This document shows, piece by piece, positions 37,150-45,749 of a stretch of 64,000 bases of DNA. This DNA is from Acetobacter okinawensis JCM 25146 (GTDB lineage Bacteria; Pseudomonadota; Alphaproteobacteria; Acetobacterales; Acetobacteraceae): the NCBI RefSeq assembly GCF_000613865.1, contig NZ_BAJU01000002.1, forward strand, positions 124,001 to 188,000, written 5' to 3'. Each line of letters opens with the position of its first letter. Position 1 is the first letter of the stretch. The position numbers were made by a program, and so were the translations under genes. The notes below the pieces were generated by a model. The model was given only the letters and a program-made list of their open reading frames with translations, was not told the DNA's origin and did no database searches.

Positions 37150-40100
37150 GTGGCTATGCCTGAATCCGAATTCCGTTCTGTCTGCCCGTATTGTGGTGTA
37201 GGGTGCGGTATTATTCTGGACGTTAGGGATGGAAAAATTGGCAGGGTGCGCGGGGATGCAGCGCACCCTGCCAACGCCGGTCGCCTGTGCACCAAGGGCA
37301 GTTCGTGTGATAAACCGCTCTATGCACAGGAGCGCTTAAAAACAGCAATGCTGCGCCCGCTGCGCACAGCAGAGGCCATAACGGTTCCAGTTGAACAGGC
37401 GATTGCAGCAACAGCGAAAAGATTACGTAAGATTCTGGAGGCGTATGGACCAGATGCCATTTCTTTTTATGTTTCTGGTCAAATGTCGATGGAGGCGCAG
37501 TATCTTATTAACAAATTGGCAAAAGGATATATCAGAAGCCAGTATATAGAATCTAACTCCCGCTTGTGCATGGCAGCGGCTGGGACGGGGTATAAGCTCT
37601 CGCTCGGGGCAGATGCACCACCGGGCAGTTATGAGGATATTGACTGTACCAATCTGTTTTTTGTTATCGGCTCCAATATGGCCGATTGTCACCCTATCCT
37701 GTTCCTGCGCCTGATGGACCGCAAGCGCTCGGGCGCAAAGCTGATTGTTGTAGACCCACGCAGAACAGCTACAGCGGAAAAAGCTGACCTTTACCTGCCC
37801 ATACGACCGGGAACAGACCTTGCTCTGCTGAATGGCATTTTGCATATTCTCGTTGAAAATAACGCCATAGATCAAGAATTTATTGCACAGGCAACGCGTG
37901 AATGGCAGGTTATGCCTGCTTTTCTTGCTGAGTATACACCCCACCATGTTGCGCAGATAACGGGCCTGCCCGCGGCGGATATTCTGACAGCCGCACATTG
38001 GATTGCACAGGCCGGAGAGTGGATGAGCCTTTGGACCATGGGGCTGAACCAGAGTGTGGCAGGAACGTGGAATGCCAACGCATTGTGCAATCTGCACCTT
38101 GCAACTGGCACTCTTTGCAAACCTGGTTGCGGTCCGTTTTCCCTGACCGGGCAGCCCAATGCCATGGGTGGGCGCGAAATGGGCTACATGGGGCCAGGTT
38201 TGCCCGGCCAGCGCAGCGCGCTGGTTGCTGAAGATCGAGCGTTTGTGGAGAGCCAGTGGCGCCTCCCCCCCGGCACCTTGCGTGATGTGGGGGGCAATGG
38301 TGCAATTGCCATGTTCGGTGCCATGGAAGAAGGGAAGATCAAAGCCTGCTGGATTATCTGCACCAATCCCGTGGCAACAGTCGCTAACCGTGCGCATGTT
38401 ATTCGGGCTTTGGAAAAAGCGGATTACGTGGTTGTGCAGGATGCTTTTGCCGACAGTGAAACCGCAAAATTTGCTGATACAGTGCTCCCCGCCGCCTTAT
38501 GGGCGGAAGCGGATGGTGTGCAGGTCAATTCCGACCGGACCATGACGCTGGCACAAAAGGCTGTTGCTCCACCGGGGGAGGCACTGGCCGATTGGGAACT
38601 GATAGCCCGTGTTGCCTGTGCAATGGGGTTTGAGGAGGGTTTTTCCTTTACCTCTGCTGCCGATGTGTTTGCCGAGGCCAGCAGGTTTACAAACCCCAAA
38701 ACCGGTTATGATTGTGCTGGCGTGACTTATGAACGTCTGCGTCAGGGTCCGGTGCAGTGGCCTGCGCCTGTGGGTGATGTACAGGCCCGCCATCCGGTGC
38801 GCTATGTGCCTGCGGGGCAGGAGTTGCCGGTTTTTCCTACCCCGGATGGGCGTGCGATTTTTTATGCACGGCCATGGATGCGGCCGCAGGAATGGCCAGA
38901 TGAGCAGTTCCCTTTTGTGCTCAACAGTGGCCGATTACAACACCAGTGGCACACCCTGACCAAAACGGGCCGTGTTGCCAGTCTTAACCGCCTGAACCCC
39001 GGTCCGTTTGTGGAAGTGTCTTTGCAGGATGCCCAGTCCCTTGGGTTACAGGCCGGTGATCAGGTTAAGGTCACCTCCCGGCGTGGACATCTGGTTCTGC
39101 CTGCTCAGGTCAGTGATCGTGTGCAGGCAGGGCAATGTTTTGCACCATTCCACTGGAATGACCGCTTTGGCCCGGACATGGCCGTTAACGCGGTAACTGC
39201 GGACGACGTGGACCCGCTCTCTCTTCAGCCGGGCTTCAAGCTCTGTGCCGTTAGGTTGGAGCGGGTTGCGCCCGCTGCGTCCGTCTCACCTCCAACCGGT
39301 CAGGAAGAAGGAAGAGCCCCTATGCCGCTTGATACCCTGATACGCCATTTTGCTCTGGATGAACCTGCTCTTCAGCCAGAGTTGCCTGAACAGAGCAGAA
39401 TATGGCTGAAGGGTTTTCTGGAAGGGTTGCGTATGGTGCCGCCGCAACCCGGTATGGTGCCAGATGTACCAGCTAACGCACCCTTGCCAACTGGTGTGCG
39501 GAGTTATGTGAGCGGTTTGCTGGCAGGGTTGTACAGCCGCGTGGGGGAAGGAGCGATTCAGCCTGTGCCGCAGGCGGCCCTTGTGGGGCGGCAGGCGATA
39601 AGGGTCTGGTGGGCATCGCAGACGGGACGTGCGGAGGCTCTGGCCGCCACTGTTGCATCATGGTTGCGTGAGGCAGGGTACGTGGTGGAACTTGCCTGTC
39701 TGGACGGTTGTAAAGATGCGGATTTTGGGCAGGGTAAGGCGATTTTTGTTGTCTCCACGTTTGGGGATGGAGACCCGCCAGACTGCGCAACATCGTTTTG
39801 GGATATTCTGCGAGCCCGCAAGGATGCCCTGAATGATCTGTCCTGTGCTGTTCTGGCTTTGGGGGATTCCTCCTATGCGAGTTTCTGCGGTTTTGGGCGC
39901 GCGCTTGATGAGCGTTTACAAGAACTTGGCGCGCATATGATAATGCCGCGTATGGATTGCGAGCCTGATTTTGAGGATACGGTAGAAGTCTGGCGTGGTC
40001 AGTTGTTGAGTGTGCTGGACAAGGCATCCACCTCTTCTGCAATGCCAGCCGCGGGTGGGGTGGCAACTGTTCCAGCTGAACCCAGAGTTGGCACAAGGGA

Positions 40101-41124
40101 CGCGCCGGTTATTGCCCGTCTGGTGCTGAATGAGCGCTTGTGTCAGGGCGCTGCCAGTAAGGATACACGCCGCATTGGTCTGGACCTGGGTAAAAGTGCT
40201 CTGGACTGGAGGCCGGGTGATGCACTGGGTATCTGGCCATGCAACGCCATAGAGGTGGTCAAAATTACGCTGGCAGCCCTGAACCTGCCGGAGGATACAC
40301 CCGTCACACTCAAGGGAGCGGGCACTGTGGGGTTGCATGATGCCCTGTTGCGGCACTTCGACCTGGCGCGGCCCAACCCCGCAATGCTGCATGCATTGGG
40401 CAGAACCGAAGGTGGTTACCTGCCAGAACTGTTGTCGAGCGCAAGGCTTGCCGTCACCGCACAGGACGTGCCGTCCCTGTTCCGCAGGATGCAGCCCCGG
40501 CTTTATTCCACGGCATCTTCTCCTCTGGTATCGGGGCGGGTGGTGGAGTTGACTGTTGGCATCAATAACGACCCTTGGCCGGGAGTGTGCACAAACTGGC
40601 TTGCCGGGTTGCCTGCCGGGGCGGATGTGCCTGTTTTTGTTCAGCCGACCACCCACTTCCGTTTGCCTGCCGATAACGGGATGGATGTGATTATGATCGG
40701 CCCGGGCACAGGGGTTGCCCCGTTCCGTGGTTTTTTACAGGAGCGCGAAGCCTGCGGGGCTACAGGGCGGAACTGGCTGTTTTTTGGTGAGCAGCACGCG
40801 CAGGAGAGTTTTTACTACCAGACGGAGCTGACCCATTTTGTGCAAAACGGGTGCCTGACACGGCTGGATACCGCGTTCTCGCGCGATCAGCCCAAGCGGA
40901 TATACGTGCAGGACCGCATGGAAGAGGCGGGTGCAGAACTCTGGAACTGGTTGCAGGCAGGGGCTTTCCTTTATATCTGTGGAGATGCGGCGCGTATGGC
41001 GCGTGATGTGGATGCCGCATTGCGCCGGATTGTTGCGCGGCATGGGGATATGCCTGCAAGTCAGGCTGATGAGTATGTGGCCGGACTGACCAGAGGTGGG
41101 CGTTACCTGCGAGATATTTATTAA
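37150..41124 (+). CDS. nasA: Assimilatory nitrate reductase fused to a CysJ-like flavoprotein reductase
   Basis: Single 1324-residue chain. The first 700 residues are a molybdopterin-guanine-dinucleotide nitrate reductase with an N-terminal [4Fe-4S] site (CPYCGVGCG, then GRLCTKG) and NasA motifs (SNSRLCMAAAGTGYK, LTGQPNAMGGREMGYM). After a linker come a flavodoxin domain (about 815-960; WWASQTGRAEALA, STFGDGDPPD), an FAD domain (RLYSTASSP) and an NADPH domain (GPGTGVAPFRGFLQER, LYICGDAARM) ending RYLRDIY, as in sulfite-reductase flavoproteins. The protein can thus take electrons directly from NADPH without a separate NasB or ferredoxin. Start is GTG 37150 or ATG 37156. Its last base overlaps nasT (TAATGG). 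Confidence 0.93.
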   Translation: MAMPESEFRSVCPYCGVGCGIILDVRDGKIGRVRGDAAHPANAGRLCTKGSSCDKPLYAQERLKTAMLRPLRTAEAITVPVEQAIAATAKRLRKILEAYGPDAISFYVSGQMSMEAQYLINKLAKGYIRSQYIESNSRLCMAAAGTGYKLSLGADAPPGSYEDIDCTNLFFVIGSNMADCHPILFLRLMDRKRSGAKLIVVDPRRTATAEKADLYLPIRPGTDLALLNGILHILVENNAIDQEFIAQATREWQVMPAFLAEYTPHHVAQITGLPAADILTAAHWIAQAGEWMSLWTMGLNQSVAGTWNANALCNLHLATGTLCKPGCGPFSLTGQPNAMGGREMGYMGPGLPGQRSALVAEDRAFVESQWRLPPGTLRDVGGNGAIAMFGAMEEGKIKACWIICTNPVATVANRAHVIRALEKADYVVVQDAFADSETAKFADTVLPAALWAEADGVQVNSDRTMTLAQKAVAPPGEALADWELIARVACAMGFEEGFSFTSAADVFAEASRFTNPKTGYDCAGVTYERLRQGPVQWPAPVGDVQARHPVRYVPAGQELPVFPTPDGRAIFYARPWMRPQEWPDEQFPFVLNSGRLQHQWHTLTKTGRVASLNRLNPGPFVEVSLQDAQSLGLQAGDQVKVTSRRGHLVLPAQVSDRVQAGQCFAPFHWNDRFGPDMAVNAVTADDVDPLSLQPGFKLCAVRLERVAPAASVSPPTGQEEGRAPMPLDTLIRHFALDEPALQPELPEQSRIWLKGFLEGLRMVPPQPGMVPDVPANAPLPTGVRSYVSGLLAGLYSRVGEGAIQPVPQAALVGRQAIRVWWASQTGRAEALAATVASWLREAGYVVELACLDGCKDADFGQGKAIFVVSTFGDGDPPDCATSFWDILRARKDALNDLSCAVLALGDSSYASFCGFGRALDERLQELGAHMIMPRMDCEPDFEDTVEVWRGQLLSVLDKASTSSAMPAAGGVATVPAEPRVGTRDAPVIARLVLNERLCQGAASKDTRRIGLDLGKSALDWRPGDALGIWPCNAIEVVKITLAALNLPEDTPVTLKGAGTVGLHDALLRHFDLARPNPAMLHALGRTEGGYLPELLSSARLAVTAQDVPSLFRRMQPRLYSTASSPLVSGRVVELTVGINNDPWPGVCTNWLAGLPAGADVPVFVQPTTHFRLPADNGMDVIMIGPGTGVAPFRGFLQEREACGATGRNWLFFGEQHAQESFYYQTELTHFVQNGCLTRLDTAFSRDQPKRIYVQDRMEEAGAELWNWLQAGAFLYICGDAARMARDVDAALRRIVARHGDMPASQADEYVAGLTRGGRYLRDIY

Positions 41125-41741
41125 TGGATAAACCTGCCTTATCTTCTGCACGCGCACCTATTAATGTTCTGGTCGCGGATGCAAACCCAAGACGGGCAAA
41201 GGCGTTGTCTGATACGCTGCGGGCCGATCCTTCCCTGCACGTTCAGTCTGTCCCCGTTGGCATGAGTCTGATTGATGCCGTGCACCAGTATTACCCCGAT
41301 GTTGTGCTGGTAGATATGGCACGGGCTGACCGGGATGCGCTGGACAGTGTGCGTGCGCTATCCGTCCCCGCGCTGGAAAGGCCGATAGCGCTTTTTGTAG
41401 ATGAAGATGATGTTAATCTGATGGAAACCGCGTTTGATACGGGGGTATGTTCCTATAATGTTTTGGATGCCCCTCCAGACGATGTCAAACCTTTGCTGCG
41501 GGCGGCCATTGCCCTGTACGCACGTTTCCAGCGCACGCGGGCAGAACTGAATGCCGCACAGCAGGAAATTGAAGAGCGGAAAATTATAGATCAGGCAAAA
41601 AAGCTTTTCATGAAAAATGAAAAAACGAATGAGATGCAGGCCTATCGCTGGTTCAGGGGGCGGGCGATGCAGACATCCCAACGTATTGTGACCATTGCCA
41701 TGCAGTACCTTGCCGCTCAACAGAAAAGCGATTCACCATGA
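41124..41741 (+). CDS. nasT: NasT-type antitermination response regulator (REC-ANTAR)
   Basis: 205 aa. An N-terminal receiver-like domain (NVLVADANPRRAKALSDTL; DVVLVDMARADRD with the acceptor-like Asp) is followed by a coiled linker and an ANTAR RNA-binding domain (QQEIEERKIIDQAKKLFMKN to MQTSQRIVTIAMQYL). In known systems NasT prevents termination in the leader of nitrate genes unless held by NasS. Start ATG 41124 overlaps the reductase stop and its end overlaps nasS by four bases (ATGA). Its target is probably one of the leaders in this operon. Confidence 0.9.
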   Translation: MDKPALSSARAPINVLVADANPRRAKALSDTLRADPSLHVQSVPVGMSLIDAVHQYYPDVVLVDMARADRDALDSVRALSVPALERPIALFVDEDDVNLMETAFDTGVCSYNVLDAPPDDVKPLLRAAIALYARFQRTRAELNAAQQEIEERKIIDQAKKLFMKNEKTNEMQAYRWFRGRAMQTSQRIVTIAMQYLAAQQKSDSP

Positions 41742-42736
41742 CCAGACCTCTTCGTATTGGGTTGCTGCGCCTTTCCGATAGTGCGCCAGTTATGATTGCG
41801 CATAATGCGGGCCTGTTTGCACACCATGGTCTTGAGACTGAACTGGTGGTTTCTCCTTCATGGGCAAATATTGCAGATGGTCTGGTATGGAAGACGCTCG
41901 ATGCGGCAATCATGTTTGCCCCTCTGGCGATGATGACGTCTCTGGGACGGCGTGGTCATACGTCCTCCCTAAAACCACTTAAAACACTAAGCTACGGTGG
42001 AAACACGGTCATATTGCGCGGCAACAACCCATTAACGGGTTTGTGGCCCGTGGGGGAGGAGGGGCGGGAGGCTTTTGAAAAATGGCGTGCCACAATTGGC
42101 CGCCGTCCCAGACTTTCGGTCGTGCATATGTATTCAACACATTTTCTGATTCTCAAGCGCTTCTTGTTATCCATAGGTGTTCATATGGAGCATGACGTTG
42201 AGATTCAGGTTATGCCACCACCAGATATTATAAATGCCTTGATTGAAGGGTCAGTGGATGGTGGATGTGTAGGCCCCCCATGGGGAACGGAAGCATGTTT
42301 GCGTAATCTTGCATTTCTGGCCGGGGGATCGGAGACCGTTATGCCACGCCATATTGAAAAACAGCTTGTTGTTCCAGAAGTGGTGTATGACAACCACCAC
42401 GTATGTCATGCACTCGTCAGTGCTTTGGACGATGCAATGCTACCGTTACATGCCGTGGAAAACAGACAGAGTATTGCGCATGATCTGTCTGCATCTCTGG
42501 AAAACAAAGGACTGGACTTACCCGAGGAAGCAACATTGAGGGCTCTAAGTGGTGAGGATATGGCTGAAAGAACGTATTATATGCGTGCTTCCGGCAAAAA
42601 GGAAAATGTTACGTGGATGCTGGATGACATGCTGGGGTTGGACTGGATTGATAAAGAGGAATACAAGATTCTGGAAACAAAATGGAATGCTTCATTGTCG
42701 GTGCCACGTTCTACAAATTTGGAGACTTTTAAGTAA
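41738..42736 (+). CDS. nasS: NasS-type cytoplasmic nitrate/nitrite sensor
   Basis: 332 aa resembling the periplasmic nitrate-binding proteins NrtA/NasF but with no signal peptide (MTRPLRIGLLRLSDSAPVMI). That combination defines NasS, which binds NasT when nitrate is absent and releases it when nitrate binds. Landmarks are AGLFAHHGLETELVVSPSWA, PLAMMTSLGRRGH and GSVDGGCVGPPWG. It is the last gene of the operon. The order nasT-nasS at the 3' end differs from the nasS-nasT order at the 5' end seen in several proteobacteria, and would make the regulators part of the operon they control. Confidence 0.9.
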   Translation: MTRPLRIGLLRLSDSAPVMIAHNAGLFAHHGLETELVVSPSWANIADGLVWKTLDAAIMFAPLAMMTSLGRRGHTSSLKPLKTLSYGGNTVILRGNNPLTGLWPVGEEGREAFEKWRATIGRRPRLSVVHMYSTHFLILKRFLLSIGVHMEHDVEIQVMPPPDIINALIEGSVDGGCVGPPWGTEACLRNLAFLAGGSETVMPRHIEKQLVVPEVVYDNHHVCHALVSALDDAMLPLHAVENRQSIAHDLSASLENKGLDLPEEATLRALSGEDMAERTYYMRASGKKENVTWMLDDMLGLDWIDKEEYKILETKWNASLSVPRSTNLETFK

Positions 42737-43086
42737 AGTCCAATCGATTGAAGCATTTTGTCTGTGCTGGAATGCAGGGGGTATCTTCTGTTTGTCTGGC
42801 ACACTCCCCAGTATACCATGGCCACCTCATGTAACCATGAGCCTACCATGTCGGTATATGAAGGTAAGCTGAGTAGATTTTATCAAGACAGACAGTATGG
42901 AGTTTTGATATCAGGCAGCCTTATGGGTTTTGGACGTGGTTAAGGAAAATCCGGTTGAAGACACTAGGGCGCTTCTACCGGATAAAGTGCTTACATAAGG
43001 TTTGCGGAAGGCAATTTAGTATTTGCTAAGCTGTTGCAGTGTATCCTTGGGGGTTTGCAAGCCTGAATACTGCATGACCCCGAATG
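42737..43086. other. Intergenic stretch between convergent operons, nothing recognised
   Basis: Short ORFs on both strands (for example 42577-42849 minus, 42758-42943 plus) lack domain signatures. No strong terminator hairpin was seen by eye, although convergent nitrate and efflux operons end here. Confidence 0.4.
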
Positions 43087-44556
43087 TCATTGTGGCATCG
43101 GGGGTAGGCAGGTCATTCTGACGCCATCCTCCACCCAGAGCGCGGATGAGCCAACAGTGCTCTGTAAGGCACGGGCCTGTACCTGCACACGGTCGATCCG
43201 CGCATCCAGCGTGTTGACCTGTGCGATCAGCGCATCCAAATAATTGTCTGCACCGCCTTTATACAGTGTCATTGTCAGCGTCTGTGCTTTTTGTGCTGTT
43301 GCCACTCCCTGTGCCAGACGTTCGGATTCTGCACGCAAGCGATTGGTGAGTGAAAGCCCGTTTTCGACATCCCCAAAAGCGGAGAGAACCGTTTTGCGGT
43401 AATTGTCCAGTGTTTCACGGTAAACAGACCACGAATGCTGCAATTGCGCGCGGCGTAACCCGCCTTCAAACAGGGGCATGGAAACCGATGCGCCATAAGA
43501 CCACATGCTGTTGGCCAGATTAGCCAGGTTGAACCCATTGGAATCAAACCCGCCATTGGCGCTGAAGAACACATGCGGATAAAACGCGGCGCGGGCAATG
43601 CCAATAGCCCGGTTGGCCTGTGCCATGCGCCGCTCTGCTGAGGCGATGTCTGGCCTGCGTTCGAGCAACTCAGATGGCAGGCCGGTGGGTACAATCGGTT
43701 CTATATTGGTCAGGTCATCGGCGGGTGCGATATGGAATGTGGAGGGCTGCTCATTGACCAGCACGGCAATACCGTGTTCGAGCACCTCACGCTGGGCCTG
43801 CACATCCAGCAGGTGGGCCTGTGTCATGTAAAGCTGGTTCTGCGCTCTGGCCACGTCAATGCCGGTTGCGTCCTGATTATCCAGCCGGGTCTGGGTTACG
43901 TGTAGTGCCTGCTGGTAATAGGCGATGGACTGCGTGTAAATGGCATGCTGGGCATCCAGCCCGCGCAGGGCAAAGTAGTCTGTTGCCAGTTCTGCCTGCA
44001 AACTCAGTCGTGCGGCGGCATAGTCTGCAGCCTGTTCCTGCGCATAATATTTCTGCACCCGTACCCGGTTACGGATACCCGACCAGATGTCCGGCTCCCA
44101 GCTTGCAAGACCTGAATAGAACTCGTCCGTTGCTGTGATGGGGCCTTTGAAGCGGAACAGTCGATCGGTCGAGCTTTTGTTGTCGCTGGCACCAAATGCC
44201 ATACCAAAATGTGGCAGCAACTCTGAGCGTGCTTCCATGACTATTGCGCGGGATTGGGAAAAGCGCTCCGCTGCGGCCTGAAGGTCCGCGTTGCTGGCAA
44301 GCGCTTGCTGTTCCAGCCCGTTGAGGGTGGTATCCCCAAACAGCGTCCACCAGTCAGGCTTCAGAGCAATGGTGCCGGGTGCTGCATCCTTGAAGAGTCC
44401 CTGCCCGTGCCACGATACAGGCACAACGTAGTGTGGCGGGTTATAAGCTGGTGCAAGGTCACATGCGCTCAGTGCTGTCAGGCAGAGCAGCAGACCACCC
44501 CGCGCCGTCAGACGACGCGGGGACAATGTGCGGAAATGCGAGAGGATCTGTTTCAT
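43087..44556 (-). CDS. RND efflux outer-membrane lipoprotein, NodT/OprM family
   Basis: Outer-membrane exit duct of the tripartite pump, 489 aa. The leader LLLCLTALSAC ends in a lipobox cysteine (about residue 32). Two TolC-like repeats follow: PDWWTLFGDTTLNGLEQQAL with NADLQAAAERFSQSRA, and LPSELLERRPDIASAERRM with SYGASVSMPLFEGGLRRAQL. ATG 44556 overlaps the stop of the adaptor gene (ATGA), so it is the third gene of the operon. Confidence 0.93.
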   Translation of the reverse strand: MKQILSHFRTLSPRRLTARGGLLLCLTALSACDLAPAYNPPHYVVPVSWHGQGLFKDAAPGTIALKPDWWTLFGDTTLNGLEQQALASNADLQAAAERFSQSRAIVMEARSELLPHFGMAFGASDNKSSTDRLFRFKGPITATDEFYSGLASWEPDIWSGIRNRVRVQKYYAQEQAADYAAARLSLQAELATDYFALRGLDAQHAIYTQSIAYYQQALHVTQTRLDNQDATGIDVARAQNQLYMTQAHLLDVQAQREVLEHGIAVLVNEQPSTFHIAPADDLTNIEPIVPTGLPSELLERRPDIASAERRMAQANRAIGIARAAFYPHVFFSANGGFDSNGFNLANLANSMWSYGASVSMPLFEGGLRRAQLQHSWSVYRETLDNYRKTVLSAFGDVENGLSLTNRLRAESERLAQGVATAQKAQTLTMTLYKGGADNYLDALIAQVNTLDARIDRVQVQARALQSTVGSSALWVEDGVRMTCLPPMPQ

Positions 44557-45749
44557 TCGTCATCTTCCTCCTTTTCTGCGGCTGGTGTGCTGAGATATCC
44601 TTTTTCAGGCTCTACGGACCGGACTTTACCGCCTTCCATCAGATCTGCGGGTGGGTTGTTGATGATCCTGTCATCCGCAGAGAGTCCGGCACTGACTTCC
44701 GTATAGGCGTCCGACATCCGCCCCACGGTTATGTTGTGGAAATGTGTTGTGTCCTGTGCGTCGACAGTGGCCACCTGCATGCCATGTTCCTGGAACACCA
44801 GTGCGCCGGTAGGGATCGTATAAACCCCCTTGTCAGCTGGAGCACTCAGGGTGACGGAGGCAAAACTGCCGGGCCACAGCTTCTGCTCCGCATTGTCGAT
44901 CGAGAATTCCGTGATCACAGTACGCGTGTTTGGGTCAAAGCCTTTTGCAATGGTCAGGAACTTGGCTTCAAACACAGTGTTGGGGAACTGGGGGACCGTA
45001 ACCTTTGCCACCAGCCCCGGCCGCAGGAGCGAGGAAAATGTTTCCGGCACGGACACAAACAGACGCATGGCATGGGTATCGGCTACGGTAAACAGCTCGC
45101 TGGCTGTGCCGTTTGCGTTCATGCTGCCACTGCCGGCCCCGACATAATCACCCACATTGATATTACGGGCGATAACCACACCATCAAATGGGGCTTCAAT
45201 ATTTTTGAAGTGGATCATGGCCTGATATTGGGCAACCTTGTGTTCGGCTGCTTCCAGTTCTGCCTTGGCCGACTGCTCGTTCGCATTCTGTACGGATACG
45301 GACTGACCGGACACAGCCTGAGATTGCCCCATGGCCCGCCAGCGTGTGGCGGTTATAGTCGCTAGACCATATTTGGCCTGTGCAACCTTGAGGTCTGCCT
45401 GAGCTTGAGCATATTCCGCATCCAGCCGAGGGGTGTTGATTTCGGCCAGAAGGTCACCTTTTTTAACAACTGCGCCGTAATCGCGGTACCACATTTTCAC
45501 GTAGCCGGAGACCTGCGCATAAATAGGCGCTTCGTACCATGCGCTGACTGTGCCAGGCAAAGTCATGGTTAAGGTTGGTGGTGCAGGCTTGGGGTGTACC
45601 AGAGCCACATCGGGGATCCGGTCATAGACTGCGTCGTTTTGGATGCGCACGGCATTCCGGGCGCGCTGGACAAGCAGGTATCCAATATCCGCCACCATGA
45701 CAGCCAGAAGAAGAATAACAAAAATTCTGCCTTTGCTAGGAACAGACAT
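44553..45749 (-). CDS. RND efflux periplasmic adaptor (HlyD/AcrA family)
   Basis: Membrane-fusion protein of 398 aa linking pump and outer-membrane duct. It has an N-terminal anchor (IFVILLLAVMVADIGYLLV), the lipoyl half-motifs (YAQVSGYVKMWYRDYGAVVKKG; FDGVVIARNINVGDYVG), an alpha-hairpin between them, and barrel domains (WPGSFASVTLSAP, IPTGALVFQ). The C-terminus is acidic (EKEEDDE). Its ATG overlaps the pump stop by one base (TGATG). Confidence 0.93.
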   Translation of the reverse strand: MSVPSKGRIFVILLLAVMVADIGYLLVQRARNAVRIQNDAVYDRIPDVALVHPKPAPPTLTMTLPGTVSAWYEAPIYAQVSGYVKMWYRDYGAVVKKGDLLAEINTPRLDAEYAQAQADLKVAQAKYGLATITATRWRAMGQSQAVSGQSVSVQNANEQSAKAELEAAEHKVAQYQAMIHFKNIEAPFDGVVIARNINVGDYVGAGSGSMNANGTASELFTVADTHAMRLFVSVPETFSSLLRPGLVAKVTVPQFPNTVFEAKFLTIAKGFDPNTRTVITEFSIDNAEQKLWPGSFASVTLSAPADKGVYTIPTGALVFQEHGMQVATVDAQDTTHFHNITVGRMSDAYTEVSAGLSADDRIINNPPADLMEGGKVRSVEPEKGYLSTPAAEKEEDDE

